Below, in pieces: positions 1 through 11,219 of a stretch of DNA of 64,000 nucleotides. Source of the DNA: Albugo candida (Eukaryota > Oomycota > Peronosporomycetes > Albuginales); NCBI GenBank assembly GCA_040437565.1, contig JBDOQK010000045.1:124001-188000 (forward strand). The letters are read 5' to 3'. The notes beneath the pieces were generated by a model, which saw only the letters and a program-made list of their open reading frames with translations, was not told the origin of the DNA and searched no databases. Both the position numbers and the translations under genes were made by a program. Position 1 is the stretch's first letter. Each line of letters begins with the position of its first letter.

Positions 1-171
1 GTTGAAGCTGTCTATATTACTAGATTTAGACGTAAATGACATCTCTAATGCCTAAACTATAATAAATAAACAAAATGAAATGCAATGTTGGTCTAAAAAG
101 CCTCAGCGAGGCTCAGCGACTGGAATAAGATAGTACTAAGTAAGAAAAGAGAAATGCCACGCATCACCGAC

Positions 172-1538
172 TCAGCATCGTTGACGGCGTCGAACTTGAA
201 GCAGGTTGGGCCGAGTAGAGAAATACCTCCTGACTGAACCAGTATGTTGATAAGACGCTAATACCTGTGTCAACTGCTCGAGCTGCTCCATATCATAGAA
301 CTGCCGTTGAAAATGGCGGATACGGGTACTCAGTGTGCTATAAGTCACCTGAAACAGCTGGCGCAGTTGGCGTCGATGTGCCGTGGGCGAAAAGTGCACG
401 ATTCCGATCCGTCCAAATAAAATCAATCGCGACGGCGACTAATGTAAACCAAAGTCCTCCAGCACCACTCGAAAAGGTTTCCACGCATCACGAAGTGCGA
501 GAATCCATGCACACGCGATATATAACCATCTCGGGCGAACAGAAAAGAAGATTCTCCACGACGCAAAGAGCTCATCCCAAATTGGACTTGTCCTGTTTCA
601 ATCGAAAAACAAATGCTGGTAGCTTTCGACTGCACCACAATGCTTCTGAGTGCACAGGATGATTTCTGGATGTGATTGTTGTAAAAACCAAAATCGTGCT
701 CGAACTGGTAAGATACAGAAGGATAGTCGGAACTGGACATCCGAATAGATCGGTAGCAAACGTCTCCGAAGAAGTTTGAAATAACTTGTAAGAATCTTTC
801 ACCCAAGTTGACGTCCCGCTTCGATCACGTTCGATCACGCGAAGCAACAGTGTGTGTGGTTTATCCGATTGCAATGCCTTGCCAACGACTTGTTAAAGGT
901 GATTCCGAGGTATCATCGGAAAAAAAAACCTTCTTGTCCGAGAGTTGAATGCCAAGATGAACCGGATAAGCGTGTGCCATTTCCCTTCCGGGACAGCGTA
1001 ATATGCCAGCAGGTTGAGCTCGTCGCAGGATTTGCCTTGCTTCGACCTACAACCGGCGTAAGGACTTTGATTGAGACTGATCGGACGGCTGCCCTTCCTC
1101 CCTTGTACTAAAACGCAGAATGAATTCGAGAGCAGAGTCAAACCAGTCCGTTATTCCACCAAACAAGTCATGTAAAGACCGTATTTGAAACGCTTGTGCG
1201 AAGCGCATCCGAAAACTACGCGCTGGTTCAGGCACCATTCCCAGACATCGACGATGAGCAGAGACACTCGTTGACCGTCGTCTCTTCTCAAAATGCAGAT
1301 GAGGGTCGATATGAAACCATATGAGAGCATCCATCATCGTGAGAAATCGCTCCTGTTGTGATAGAGCTTTGTCAGTAAGATCCCAATGACTTTGGTGGAA
1401 CCAAATACATGTCTGTTTCCACCAAGGTGACGCTATATTCCAATGCGCCATGGTCCTATGCTGACGTGGCGATATCGTGAGGATATCGAGTGATCGATAT
1501 GGCCCAAAATCGGGCAAATTGCATCGTGTGATCTCCAT
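172..1538 (-). pseudogene. LINE copy 1 C-terminal region downstream of RT
   Basis: Open pieces at 1538-1047, 806-423 and 426-172 are on the same strand and downstream of the RT. The 1538-1047 piece contains GMVPEPARSF and SLHDLF, which align with the equivalent part of LINE copy 2 near 35.3 kb. In copy 2 this area leads into a zinc-binding RVT-associated domain. Between 1538 and 1925 no open frame is clear. Bases 1-171 hold no feature I can support beyond possible element 3' untranslated sequence. Confidence 0.55.
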
Positions 1539-1924
1539 TCCAGGAAGTGTCCAGTTGCTGGGTAAAGCTGTACTGGAATGAAGTAAAAATTGCTGTAAAA
1601 ACTGAAAGCGTTGTTTCTTCAGTTGTGTTGAGATGATCGGAACCTGATAGCCATCCTATGAATGAGGTAGGTATAACAAGTCCGACTTGATCAGTTGAAC
1701 GTTTGTTGAATCGCGCTCATACTTCCGACTCAAAACGAATCGATTGAGCATGGATTGCCAGCGTCGAACGAAATGTTACGGGATGTTGAAATGAGTTGTA
1801 AGATGCCATAAACGTGATAACACCATAGTTTGTGCCACCAGTAATCTTCCACGAGCTGTTCTGGCTCGACGAAACTACTGACGAAATCCACCAGAGAAAC
1901 GATCTTCTAAGAATTCGATCATCA

Positions 1925-3147
1925 AATCACCAACGGGTGATTGACTGAATGGAACTCCCGAATATTTCACCGACGCGCTGGGTGAGAGTAATTTCACATG
2001 TGCAAAATGTTTGACCTACTTGGTGTCGATTCAGTGGAAGCAAAGTGGACTTGGACAAGTTAAGATTTGCTCCTGAACCATCGCAATACTTCTGAACGAT
2101 CTCGAGCTGCGCCTCTACTCCACTGAGCGAAGACTATAATAATGACGAGTCGTCCGCAAAAAAAAATCGTTGCTATAGTCGTTGAAGTGATGCGTATTCC
2201 TGGTCCTTCACTCCTCCGCAACGAATTTCGCAAAGGCTCAATCGTCATGAGAAAGAGCAAAGTGGACAGTGGATCACCCTGTTTAACACCCCTCGACGGA
2301 GTGGTTTTTGGCGAAAGCGTTCCATTCAGCAACAACGATACAGTCGTGTTGGTGTAAAGAAGCTTTGTCCACTGGATGAACGTATTTCCACAATTCATTT
2401 TCGATAAAACCACAGACATGCACGACCAATCCACTCGATCGTACGCTTTCTCAAAACCGAGAAATGTTGCGTATGCTTCTTTATCACGGTGAGTGACTAG
2501 ATCCTGCAGATCACTCATATATCGAATGTGATGATGGATGGAACGTCCTCGAAAAAATGCTTTTTGATCCTCGTGGATCAGTTTCGGAAGCACCTGCTGA
2601 AGTCGGTACGCAAGACCTTCGACAGCACTTTCACATCCACGCATATCAGGGCAATAGGACGATAGTTGCCAGGATCAGCACGGGATCTTTTTTTGTATAG
2701 CAACGTGATTGCTGAACTACGTTGGGAACGCAGCAAAGAGCCTCGACGAAGTTGGTGTTTTAAGACAATTTGCAAACATTCACCAAAAACACTCGGAGCG
2801 AGTTGGTAGAATGCTGCCGGCAATCCATCCATTCCAGGTGACGAGTGTCCGCGCATACTTTTTATTGCTTCTTTCATCTCCACTTTGGACAAAAAGGATT
2901 CGTCAGCGCTAGGTAATGTTTCTGTGATAGAGTGAACCAATGTGTGTTGTTGTATCGCACATGGACGCAAAGGAAGTCCAGCTGAATTTTGTTGATCTCC
3001 CAGGATACCCCAGTGATCTGTGAGCTGAAGAGTGATATCAATAGGATTCTTAGACCCTTGTCCATTAGGAAGTAGAACTTCTTCTAAGGGTACACGATGA
3101 CATGTTGAGTCCACTGGTCGAAAGAAATGGCGAGTTGATTTCTCCAT
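1925..3147 (-). pseudogene. LINE copy 1 reverse transcriptase domain, frameshifted
   Basis: Two overlapping open frames (3147-2578 and 2644-2060) carry ordered LINE RT motifs: SSPGMDGLPAAFY, NYRPIAL, KAFFRGRSIHHHIRY, GFEKAYDRVDW (first catalytic Asp) and GVKQGDPLS. The FADDS active site is present only after a frame change inside an A9 run (2158-2166 on the plus strand); an in-frame stop follows soon after. The thumb-like segment with a LNLSKS motif is readable to about 1925. The polymerase is therefore recognisable but not continuous. Confidence 0.9.
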
Positions 3148-3659
3148 GTTCGATTACCACATGAAGAACATGGAGTCTTGATTATACTTGGATAAATTCC
3201 TGACCCTGTCATGATAAGAGGGAAGAGCGTCGTCGTAAACTATTTTGCTTGTTCTTGATTTGATTGTCCAAAAGATGCTGCAGCTTCGTCCAACTCAGCA
3301 CGATCGCGGGTGACATCCAAATCTTCCTGGCGACGAATATTCTGCTGAACTTGCTGTAATAACTTTATTTGTCTGCTTCTTCCAATTCTCCCAGTCTGTT
3401 CCAGGATGAGAGGAAACACGAAGCTTTGCTAAGATACGATCCGTCTCCTCCTCGATCGCTTCTTTGATTACTTGATAGTCGAATAATGATAAAGGAAATT
3501 TCCAAGAACCACGACCTTGGAGTTTGGATGGATTTGCGAACTTGACAACATGAGCCAGATGATCACCCGTGTGTGGGAGTGAAAAGTAACTGGACTCCTT
3601 GTAAATTGATTGGAGAAGAGGTTCGACAAAAGGATGTAATCCAGCCGGTTTATTCTGGG

Positions 3660-4250
3660 TTAGGGGCCAGTAAAGATACGTGCTTCAGGATGATGTTGAC
3701 GCCAAGCACCCAGAACACCCAAGTTGGAAAGACATTCCAAACATGAGAGGCGACTTATCTCGTGCCTATATACACCACTGGAGCACTCCAAACTGGGATA
3801 TAAGATTGTGTTGAAATCGCCACAGACGATGTGCGGTGCTTTGTGTTCAAAAGATTCCGGTGGAACTTGATCGAAAAATGTTTTGCGTTCCGAATTCACC
3901 GGAGCATAAACTTTATGGATGTACAGTGGAGCTCCAAGTATCGCCAAACGTACAACCAAATATCGGTCGGGTACGGAGACAGTGGTAAGAGCTTGCGCAG
4001 AAGGGGGAAAATAGTGACGAAGAATTGTCATAACTCCGTTTACTCGTTCCCGAAAGGGAGTAGACTGAAGACTATTCGAGTCACTGAAAAAAAGATGATG
4101 TCGGAATGTGGAAGCCAAGTGAAACTGAAAAGTATCCAGGTGGTGACGGTCGCGAAAATGAGTTTCTTGTACGCAACAAATAGCGTATTTTGATCGTGTG
4201 TGTTGTATCAATAGATGACCATTCTTTTGATTCCGTTTGTATTAACGGAA
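3660..4250 (-). pseudogene. LINE copy 1 APE-like endonuclease domain
   Basis: The 183-codon open frame carries two hallmark motifs of apurinic-type LINE endonucleases: CVQETH near its N-terminus (metal-binding Glu) and CGDFN near residue 130 (catalytic Asp and Asn). This domain nicks the target DNA to prime reverse transcription. The usual N-terminal start of the domain should lie just to the right, but that part is in another frame, and the C-terminal SDH motif was not found. It stands between ORF1 and the reverse transcriptase on the same strand, as expected. Confidence 0.85.
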
Positions 4251-4295
4251 AGAATGGTTTTATTGGTCCACGAAAGAATTTCCGTTGAGCTACCC

Positions 4296-6850
4296 TTAGT
4301 ATTGAAATGAAAGGGGTCCAACGACGAGTTTTTTAACTCCGTCTTCCTCCTTCAGCTGTAGTATGGAAGCTTCGTCGGTAAGAAGAACGGTCGACGACTG
4401 TAACTGCACCAAGTCATCGAACATTGGACTCTCCGATTTTGCGTCAAACCACTTGCTGAGACAAAGTGTGCCCAGCGGTAAACGAAAAATGGGCAACAAC
4501 ACATTCGTGTGAAGCAGACGACAGTGGTGAGTTGAAGATCCACAACACAGGCTGACGAGTAACGTACTGGATCCAGTGGTCGCTATGATATAATGTTGAT
4601 GCCGTGCAGATCAACATTAGCTAGAAGAACGAGAGTGAGTATGTTGCTCCTGTCAATGCTTCCAATTCCACTGATGTAGTCGACCAATTGTCCACCGTTT
4701 CGAGCATATTCTTTAAGAAAGGCGGAAACGGAACTACTGACTTGCTTCGACCATTTTTTTGCTGAACGTGGTATCCGAGTTCGGCTCGGATGCTGCAAGT
4801 ATACGATTTATGGTGTGTATTCGCACCACTTGCTCCAAGCATGGGTCATTCGACCTCATGCTACGATTTAGCACTCCATGCAGTGCAATCGGATGGTCCA
4901 TGGCAAAGTGAAGAAGCTGTCTCCGCTGGAGGTATGTTTTCTTGCTTTGGCCACATGAACATCCTCTTTCAATAAAGTATCCGGTCGAGGGGGAGTTTGT
5001 GCTATTTTCAAATCTTGGATCAGGAAATCCACCACCTCTGACTCTCGAGTAGGACGATCGTGCTTTTCNNNNNNNNNNNNNNNNNNNNNNNNNNNNNNNN
5101 NNNNNNNNNNNNNNNNNNNNNNNNNNNNNNNNNNNNNNNNNNNNNNNNNNNNNNNNNNNNNNNNNNNNATCCGGGTGTGGTTTTTCTTCATGAAACAAGA
5201 AGCTTCTTTGGAATTATCCAGATCATTCTTAAGCGCAAGCTTGGATGGTACAATCTGGTACCTCTTTCCAAAGTCGGCTTTTGTTGTTACGTCGATTTTC
5301 ACAAAATCCACGTCGACCGAGCCAAGCACATAGAAGTAATTGCTTGTAGCAAAACCTTCCAACGATTTTGGAGGGGCATTGCTCAGTAAACTCTGAAAGC
5401 GATCGATCAAAAAGCGATTGCGCTTGTTGCGTTTTCGAACTGGAGTCCACGTATCTTCAGTATACCATGACGATGCTATTTCTGCAACTTTTTGTTCATT
5501 GTCGTTGACATCCGGAATAGCAGCAGGTATATTCTGTTGGTATGGGTCCGAGTTGGGTACTTCGGGAACGTTTCCATCAGCAACGTTGGCGAACAGAAAA
5601 GACTGTACGAGCTGGAAGCTTGTTTGTGGGACTTTGTTGAGACTCTTCAGGCATGTTTACGTTGATTCTGTCTGGTTTTTGTGTCGGTTGTGATTTCACG
5701 GGCTGACTTTTAGCCGATGAAGCCGATTTTTTTTATTGCCGATTCGGTTGAGGAGTGTTCACCGGCAGCAGTAAGCAGTGCGGACTGCGCTGACCCATTC
5801 TCAACCGATCAATCGGGAGTGGAGAAGCTTTTCCTCGAGCCAAGTAGTATCTCCCCTCGATACATATTTGCTCACACACTTTGCCGCAAACATCGAGCTG
5901 CTCAGGACAGCTTGTACCGCAAAAATACACTCTCCAAGTCGACATGGAAAGTCTTCTGGAAGCCACGGCTTCGCGAAAATTCTAATACAGAACATCGCAA
6001 CCAAGACGATGCAATGCTGACGCAAGTTTAGAGTGGACATTTCCGGTCCAATTCCGAAAATATCCAAAAAAAATCGTGAACCGAGAATATGAAATTCTTG
6101 GAAGGAGTAGCTGTTACCGAGAATCGTAACTTATTTATTGGCCAATTTCTGACAGACTTCCTCTTCGGTAACAAGTAGTCTCAAATCACCACCAGGTAAT
6201 TTTGCCAATTGACCAATTTTTCCAGCTTATAAAAGCTCGTCGACTATCACATTACCATGATCTTGAACTAAAGATTGCAAAATGTGCGCTGGTGGGGTTC
6301 GAACCAGCGCTTGTCCAGTCTCCAACACAACCGAAAATTTGGCGTTCGGTAATGCGAAAGGTTTGGCTGCACTTAAGTGAGCAGACAAAACCTTCCAACT
6401 TGGACGACCCTCTCCGAACAGCTTCTCAATAGCGCGTAGATCCGACGCTAAAGGCTTGTGCATTTCAACCTTTCAGGTTGCTTTCTTAGCCGCTTTATTT
6501 TCGCGGAATTCCTCATGACCCTTCAGGATATCGGCGAAACTTGGCCGATTACCGGTTTTCTTTCTTTGCTCAGCCGATTTCCCAGGTGCTGACGGCAGCG
6601 CGTCATCCACCTCCATTGCGACCGGCTGATTGGCAGGAATTGGAATGGGAGAGAGAGGTGTCTCAATCTCCATATCGACCTCTGATCGGCCAATTACCAC
6701 GTAAGCCGGTAAAGGGTTGGACGGTATAGGTGAAGACGTGGGCGCATCCGTTGCAGGTAACGGGTCTTTAACGGACGAGTAACGAGGAGACAAGTTGCCC
6801 ACATCCGGTGAGGTGATGGTAGATAGGCTTGAGATGTCGATAGAAACCAT
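4296..6850 (-). pseudogene. LINE copy 1 ORF1 (nucleic-acid-binding, gag-like), broken
   Basis: ORF1 proteins of L1-like elements bind element RNA. The first 125 codons (6850-6473) are open from an ATG and rich in Ser and Pro, ending in a basic stretch. Further pieces in shifting frames follow at 6463-6227, 6067-5733 (with closely spaced cysteines that may be a zinc-knuckle relic), 5410-4868 and 4842-4583. The last block ends with a stop at 4296, just before the endonuclease. Continuity is inferred from position and codon character because a gap (5069-5168) and several frame changes interrupt it. No ORF1 domain could be named with certainty. Confidence 0.6.
5069..5168. other. Assembly gap 1 (100 N)
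   Basis: Exactly 100 N inside LINE ORF1. No repeat of one flank on the other was seen. The true length is unknown, so frames read across it mean nothing. Confidence 0.99.
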
Positions 6851-6928
6851 TATCTTCGACAGGGTAGAAAGTTAGTTGTATTTATTTTGGCAGGTACGTA
6901 GTAGCTGGCAAATAGAGAAGTATTTACG

Positions 6929-7486
6929 GAGCCTTAGTATTCACTCACTCTCTTGATAGCATTCACTCAACCCCTAGTTCATTGGCTAAAATTCAACAAA
7001 TTGACATTAGACGGAAATCAGTATATACTCACTTGTAACAAATCACTTGTAACAACTACTACCACTCAACTCAATACCACTCAGTTCACTCAGTTGGAAA
7101 AAAGCTTCAGATTCTTAGCTTTCTAGATCAATCAGCCAATCTCTGATAATCGCGGATACTCATAGAGAAAAATTTAAAGTTGTTATTTTTTAATATTAAA
7201 CAGCTTTATTTTCATTAATTTTAGAATGTTGTGTATATAATGCAAAATGTTTACGTCCTAAATAGAAGCCACGTTTGGTAATGTACATATTAAAGCAGGT
7301 TTCATGGCGTATGTGCTGAGTGTATATGGTTAATAAGTCGACTTCTATTTCATAGTGTGTTTGTGCCGAGGTGAAGTTGAAAATTAAGTCACCGCGCGTG
7401 ATGAGTGATGAATTTAAGCCAATAAATTAGTGATGAGAGATGCAGTTTAGTTAATGAATTAGGGGGATGAGTGAACACCAAAGGCT
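6929..7486. mobile_element. Small non-autonomous inverted-repeat element (MITE-like)
   Basis: The left end (GGAGCCTTAGTATTCACTCA, 6929 onward) matches the reverse complement of the right end (ending AGGCTCC near 7485). Similarity continues inward for roughly 80 bp with gaps, including TTCATTGGCTAAAATTCA on the left and TTTATTGGCTTAAATTCA in the reverse complement of the right. There is no open frame inside. No clean target-site duplication was found, so the exact ends are approximate. The recurring CACTCA repeats inside the left arm blur the alignment. Confidence 0.6.
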
Positions 7487-7489
7487 CCC

Positions 7490-7606
7490 TTTATTTATTC
7501 TGTTATTTTTATATAAACCAATCAGAAGCCACGCTTTTCATTAATACACGGAGGCTGGGGGCTGATTGAAGAAAAGCTGGGGGATGAATCAAGATTCCCA
7601 TAGATA
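7490..7606. repeat. Solo terminal inverted repeat related to the 46-kb Mutator-like element
   Basis: Shares AAACCAATCAGA, CATTAAT, GGAGGCTG and a terminal GATTCCC with the right terminal repeat at 46675-46764, in the same order and spacing. No inverted partner was identified to the left, so it is either a solo end or its partner has decayed. Confidence 0.6.
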
Positions 7607-8106
7607 ATTATGAACTATAATAAAGGGTATTGATATCCAGAAACCTTTTTTGATATCCCGACAACTTCTTTTCTTAATTACATCATGCCTACTAAGATTA
7701 ATACTCGCACAATTTTTTTGGGACGATAATTTATGGGTATTAATATCCCGAAAACTTCTGTTTTAAATTACATTTATTTTTAATTTGGATTACGTCATGC
7801 CTACTTAAATTACTACTCCCCCAGCTTTTTTGAAAATTAAATAAGTTAAGATTTATAACTAGTAGAAGTCATTTACGTCTCAGGCTCAATCTAGTATATA
7901 CAGATACCTTTAACTGAACTAAACACTCATCACTAATAGACAATTCATTGCCAGTTTGTTGAGCTATAATTCGTGGTAAAGATGCAAAAGTTATTATATA
8001 CTAAAGGCCGAAAATAAAGTGTGCTAAGAAAAAACTCTGTGAAGGAAAAATATCTAATTTCTTACTACAGCTTGTCCTGAAACTAAACTTGTAACCGGAA
8101 TTCTCC

Positions 8107-8121
8107 AAGACCGCTTGTTAT
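8107..8121. repeat. SINE target-site duplication, left copy
   Basis: AAGACCGCTTGTTAT, identical to 8368-8382 on the other side of the SINE. A 15-bp perfect match directly abutting both ends is strong evidence for the insertion boundaries. Confidence 0.9.
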
Positions 8122-8367
8122 ATAGGGGTCCGTACCCAGCTCAGTCGGTTGAGCACATGAGCGCACGGACCCCCTGCCGGAGGTCGTTAGTTCGATCCCT
8201 GGCAGTGTGGGCAGCGGTTTGAGCCCACTCAAGCAATAAGCTTGAGAAATATCTGCCTCTCTAGGTTTGAAGTCAGACTTAAGTGATATTCACACGGTCA
8301 GGGGCTCATGATAGGATAAGGAAGGTAGTTAAAGAACCAGATAAACAGTGTTATGAAATCCTTGACA
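8122..8367 (+). mobile_element. tRNA-derived SINE, complete, copy 1
   Basis: The head resembles a tRNA gene, with an A-box-like CCAGCTCAGTCGGTTGAG and a B-box-like TAGTTCGATCCC about 45 bp further on; these would be an internal RNA polymerase III promoter. A tRNA-unrelated body follows, ending in GAAATCCTTGACAA with no A tail. The insertion is flanked by a perfect 15-bp direct repeat, AAGACCGCTTGTTAT, at 8107-8121 and 8368-8382, as expected for target-primed insertion by LINE machinery. The body recurs inverted at 39291-39400. About 246 bp is a normal SINE size. Confidence 0.92.
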
Positions 8368-8382
8368 AAGACCGCTTGTTAT
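8368..8382. repeat. SINE target-site duplication, right copy
   Basis: AAGACCGCTTGTTAT, identical to 8107-8121. One or two bases could belong to the SINE end, because the element itself also ends in a run of A. Confidence 0.9.
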
Positions 8383-8689
8383 GGCCGATTTTCCGCAATT
8401 GCTGCACCTGCATTTCCCTGTTTCCGATGCTCAAATGCTATGAGTCAAATGGAAATTGTCACATACAATAGCCTATCACAGTTGGAACGTTCTGTGTGTT
8501 AGCCAATCATGATTAATTCTCGATTGAAGTTGTTGGAGCACCAATTTAGGGTGTGTATGAATGTAGTTAGTTCGAAGTAGAATTTTTTTAATGTATTTTG
8601 CAAAAAAAAAGCTTTGAGGAGTAATAATTCAACCAGGCATGTTGTCATTTGAAAAAAAGTTGTCGGGATATCAATACCCATAATAAATA

Positions 8690-10840
8690 GTCTTGGTCAT
8701 TTCTTGTGCGTCGAATTGCAACTGATCGCAGGGTGTCACTTGCGACTCCATTTGCATGCCTATGATAGTGGAAGTAGTTTGGTATACTATTCAGATTTAA
8801 GAGCATGAAGATTTAAATTTGGGTTCACTGGATCGAAGCTAGTGTTTCTGGTTATTGTAATCCTTTTGCTCACGTGTTCGCTTCATTTGTCTCTTTTGGT
8901 CTCTACTGCTGGCAACTATTTCTATATATCTATATGTAACGCTCGTATTTCTGCACATTGAATCAATGAACATAGAGAAATAAGTTTGAAGAAAATCACT
9001 TTGCCATACACTCGAGCTGAATGAGAAAGAGCATTTATAAGCGATTTAGCTGAGAATTCAATCCACCAAAGTAGCCTAAGTAAAGACCGCTTCCACTGTT
9101 CTAGAACATTTAAGTACAATTTGTTTCGTGTCCATGCTGATGCACTTTTTCGAATGTCTAATTATTCTTTGTAGTAGTCATTGGTTCAATTACCGGATAT
9201 ACATTTGGTTATATTTCGAAAGGACATTTCTGAGCGGATGGCGTTCTCTGTTTCATATATTGGGGTTGAGATGAGTCGATAAACTAAATTGGTCAAAATT
9301 ACTACAAAGCCAGCATAAGGCCACACGTGCTCTTGTCAGACGAGAAGACAATTTAGTTACTGACCTATGAATCACACTAAGAGGGTTTACCCACTTCTTG
9401 TATTAGGTACAGTTTGGTAGAAATTTCCAGCTATAAGTCCACATACGAAATATGGAATTGAACGAGTTACTGAAGATTTCGCTTATTAGTCGAGCGGTTG
9501 CGAGATCTCGTAGATCAAAACAGTGGTCAGTTTGTGACAACAGATTTTTTTTCATAAGAAGAAATAGTTGGACAACGGGATCACATCAATCGATCAAGCT
9601 GTATGTCACAACCGACACAGTAAGCTAAGCTGTTGATATTGATTAAACTCGTTTTTGTCAATATACCTACAACGTAAGCTTATATCTTTATACAAAAAAA
9701 TGACTTGTCAGTATAAAGTATACTCACCATTGTCGCAATTATTTCTTTCTTGCTATTTTTAAATCTTTATATAAGAATCAAATTTTCTTTGAAGGAATTG
9801 GATCGCACTCAGACAGGATAATGTCTCCAAGGATCACACGCTTCACATCCGTAATTTTTTTCGTATGTAAAATTTCAGCTTTTCAGCGTCATCGTGATAC
9901 ACATACGCTACACGATTATGCGCTGCGTATTTGAGCTTCTGGCTACCCATTTGCATAATAAACTGACCCACTCTAAGCAACTAATCTATCTTTTTGCATC
10001 TTTTGCGGAAGTATTCGCTGCTTGCCAATCCTTATCTAGGTTATAGCATCGACCTAGCGCTGATTCTTCGATGCAACGATCAAATACTATCAATATATCG
10101 ATTGCGGTGGTACATAGAAATGATTGAATTAAAGTAAATAAAATACAACTTATGATTCCCGTGTGTCTCAAGTATAACAGCCTCAAATAAGCCTTTCAAG
10201 AAAGATTTTCGAATGAGATTGCGTCGAATAGGCCAGAAAAAACCGCTGATCAACAAGCTTCATATATGCTCACCATCATGGAGATGCCGCAAATATTGAC
10301 TCAGTAGTAACACTAGCCAGAGCACTACCCTTAGGACTTCATCTTTTCTTGATCGTTTTCTGTCCGAAGGCAAGGTTCAAACGCTTTTCTGACGTATTCA
10401 TTACGCTGCGGGTTGGACCGAGAAATGACGTCGAGGAAATAAGTGTCGATCCAATCAATACCTTGATATGATGCTATTCACTTGATTAGACATTTTTGGG
10501 AAAGTGGCTGAGAAAACATTTTTCCGGCATGTTCTACAAATAGATTATCCAATAGATAAGGATGATGATGATACACTGCATATCACCTATAAGCTGTAAC
10601 ATTCACGGGCCTTATTGACTTCACTACGCTGCACACATAAACTATCGCGCAACAAAAATAGCAATTTTATCTGATAGATATAGTCTAGAGCTTCACAACG
10701 CAAGGCTCATATTTCAAATTGGATGCTTTTTGATTGAATTATAAGGCTCTGAAAGGTGCATTGTTTTTCTGGGTGGATTCTTCCTGTGTATTCCCTTTGG
10801 GCCGACATCAGTGGGCACTTTCGTGATAAGTGTAATGTCT
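8690..10840. other. Intergenic stretch without supported genes
   Basis: No protein motif, RNA gene or clear repeat was recognised. A 66-codon minus frame at 10186-9986 begins with TTG and was not accepted. Confidence 0.6.
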
Positions 10841-10845
10841 GATTT

Positions 10846-10967
10846 GGGTTGACTATCGCCGCAAACGTTTTGACTAATGCCACAGACAAAATACACTTAA
10901 TTGGCTAATTTGTGTAGCGTTGATATGATTGGTCGATGAGGTAGCTATATTACTGCTTCAACGTAAC
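10846..10967 (+). repeat. MULE outer terminal inverted repeat, left
   Basis: Begins GGGTTGACTATCGCC and ends near CAACGTAACG. It matches the inverted right end at 15467-15581 and, as a direct repeat 128 bp on, the inner left repeat. It contains GATTGG (inverted CCAAT) motifs. Confidence 0.8.
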
Positions 10968-10972
10968 GTATA

Positions 10973-11086
10973 GGGTGTGACTATTGTCACAGACCTTTTG
11001 ACTAATGCCACAGACAGAACATCTCTGGTTGGCTAATTTGTGTAATCTAATATAAATTGATCGATATATTACTGCGTCTACGTAAG
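10973..11086 (+). repeat. MULE inner terminal inverted repeat, left
   Basis: GGGTGTGACTATTGTCACAG onward, sharing TTTTGACTAATGCCACAGAC with the outer copy at an offset of 128 bp. Its inverted partner is at 14560-14613, which lacks about 22 bp of the duplicated GTCACAG block. Confidence 0.8.
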
Positions 11087-11219
11087 ATAGATACATAGTA
11101 CCATACACCTTTCCACCTTTCCACCTTTCGCATTTCCTCGCTTCCCTACCTACCACGCAGCAACATACAACGAGTTGCGCAATAATAACGACTTTCAAGA
11201 AAATAATGGATTCCAAATG

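Larger units (their letters stand above)
50..6880 (-). mobile_element. Non-LTR (LINE, APE-type) retrotransposon, copy 1, decayed
   Basis: Minus-strand coding blocks lie in the order ORF1, APE endonuclease, reverse transcriptase and C-terminal region, which is the layout of L1-like LINEs. ORF1 begins at an ATG at 6848-6850 and the last recognisable C-terminal coding ends near 172. Every block is interrupted by stops or frame changes, so the copy is inactive as read. A 100-N gap lies inside ORF1. The outer ends are uncertain: no poly-A tail or target-site duplication could be fixed, and the 5' side runs into a small inverted-repeat element at 6929. Two more fragments of the same family, at 34.4 and 53.2 kb, share the same strand. 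Confidence 0.85.
7624..8683. mobile_element. Non-autonomous TIR element with a doubled left TIR, hosting a SINE
   Basis: The right end (8657-8683) is the inverted complement of the left-end sequence ATGGGTATTAATATCCCGA at 7733 and also of a related copy at about 7624 (GGGTATTGATATC). The inverted similarity extends about 100 bp inward on both sides, including CATGCCT followed by an ACTACTCC or TTACTCC block and then GCTTTTTT. The left terminal repeat is thus present twice in tandem about 110 bp apart. No transposase was seen. A SINE lies inside. Confidence 0.65.

Noticed and set aside
6285-6320. tRNA T-arm-like palindrome GGGGTTCGAACCAGCGC
   Set aside because: It has a B-box-like core, but no A box, anticodon arm or acceptor pairing at the right distance, and it lies within LINE ORF1 coding sequence.
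8122-8200. A functional tRNA gene at the SINE head
   Set aside because: The head has A and B boxes, but the acceptor stem does not close and the sequence continues into a SINE body with a target-site duplication outside it.
9986-10186. 66-codon minus frame with a signal-peptide-like start
   Set aside because: The first codon is TTG and there is no ATG in the hydrophobic region, so a secreted small protein is not supported.
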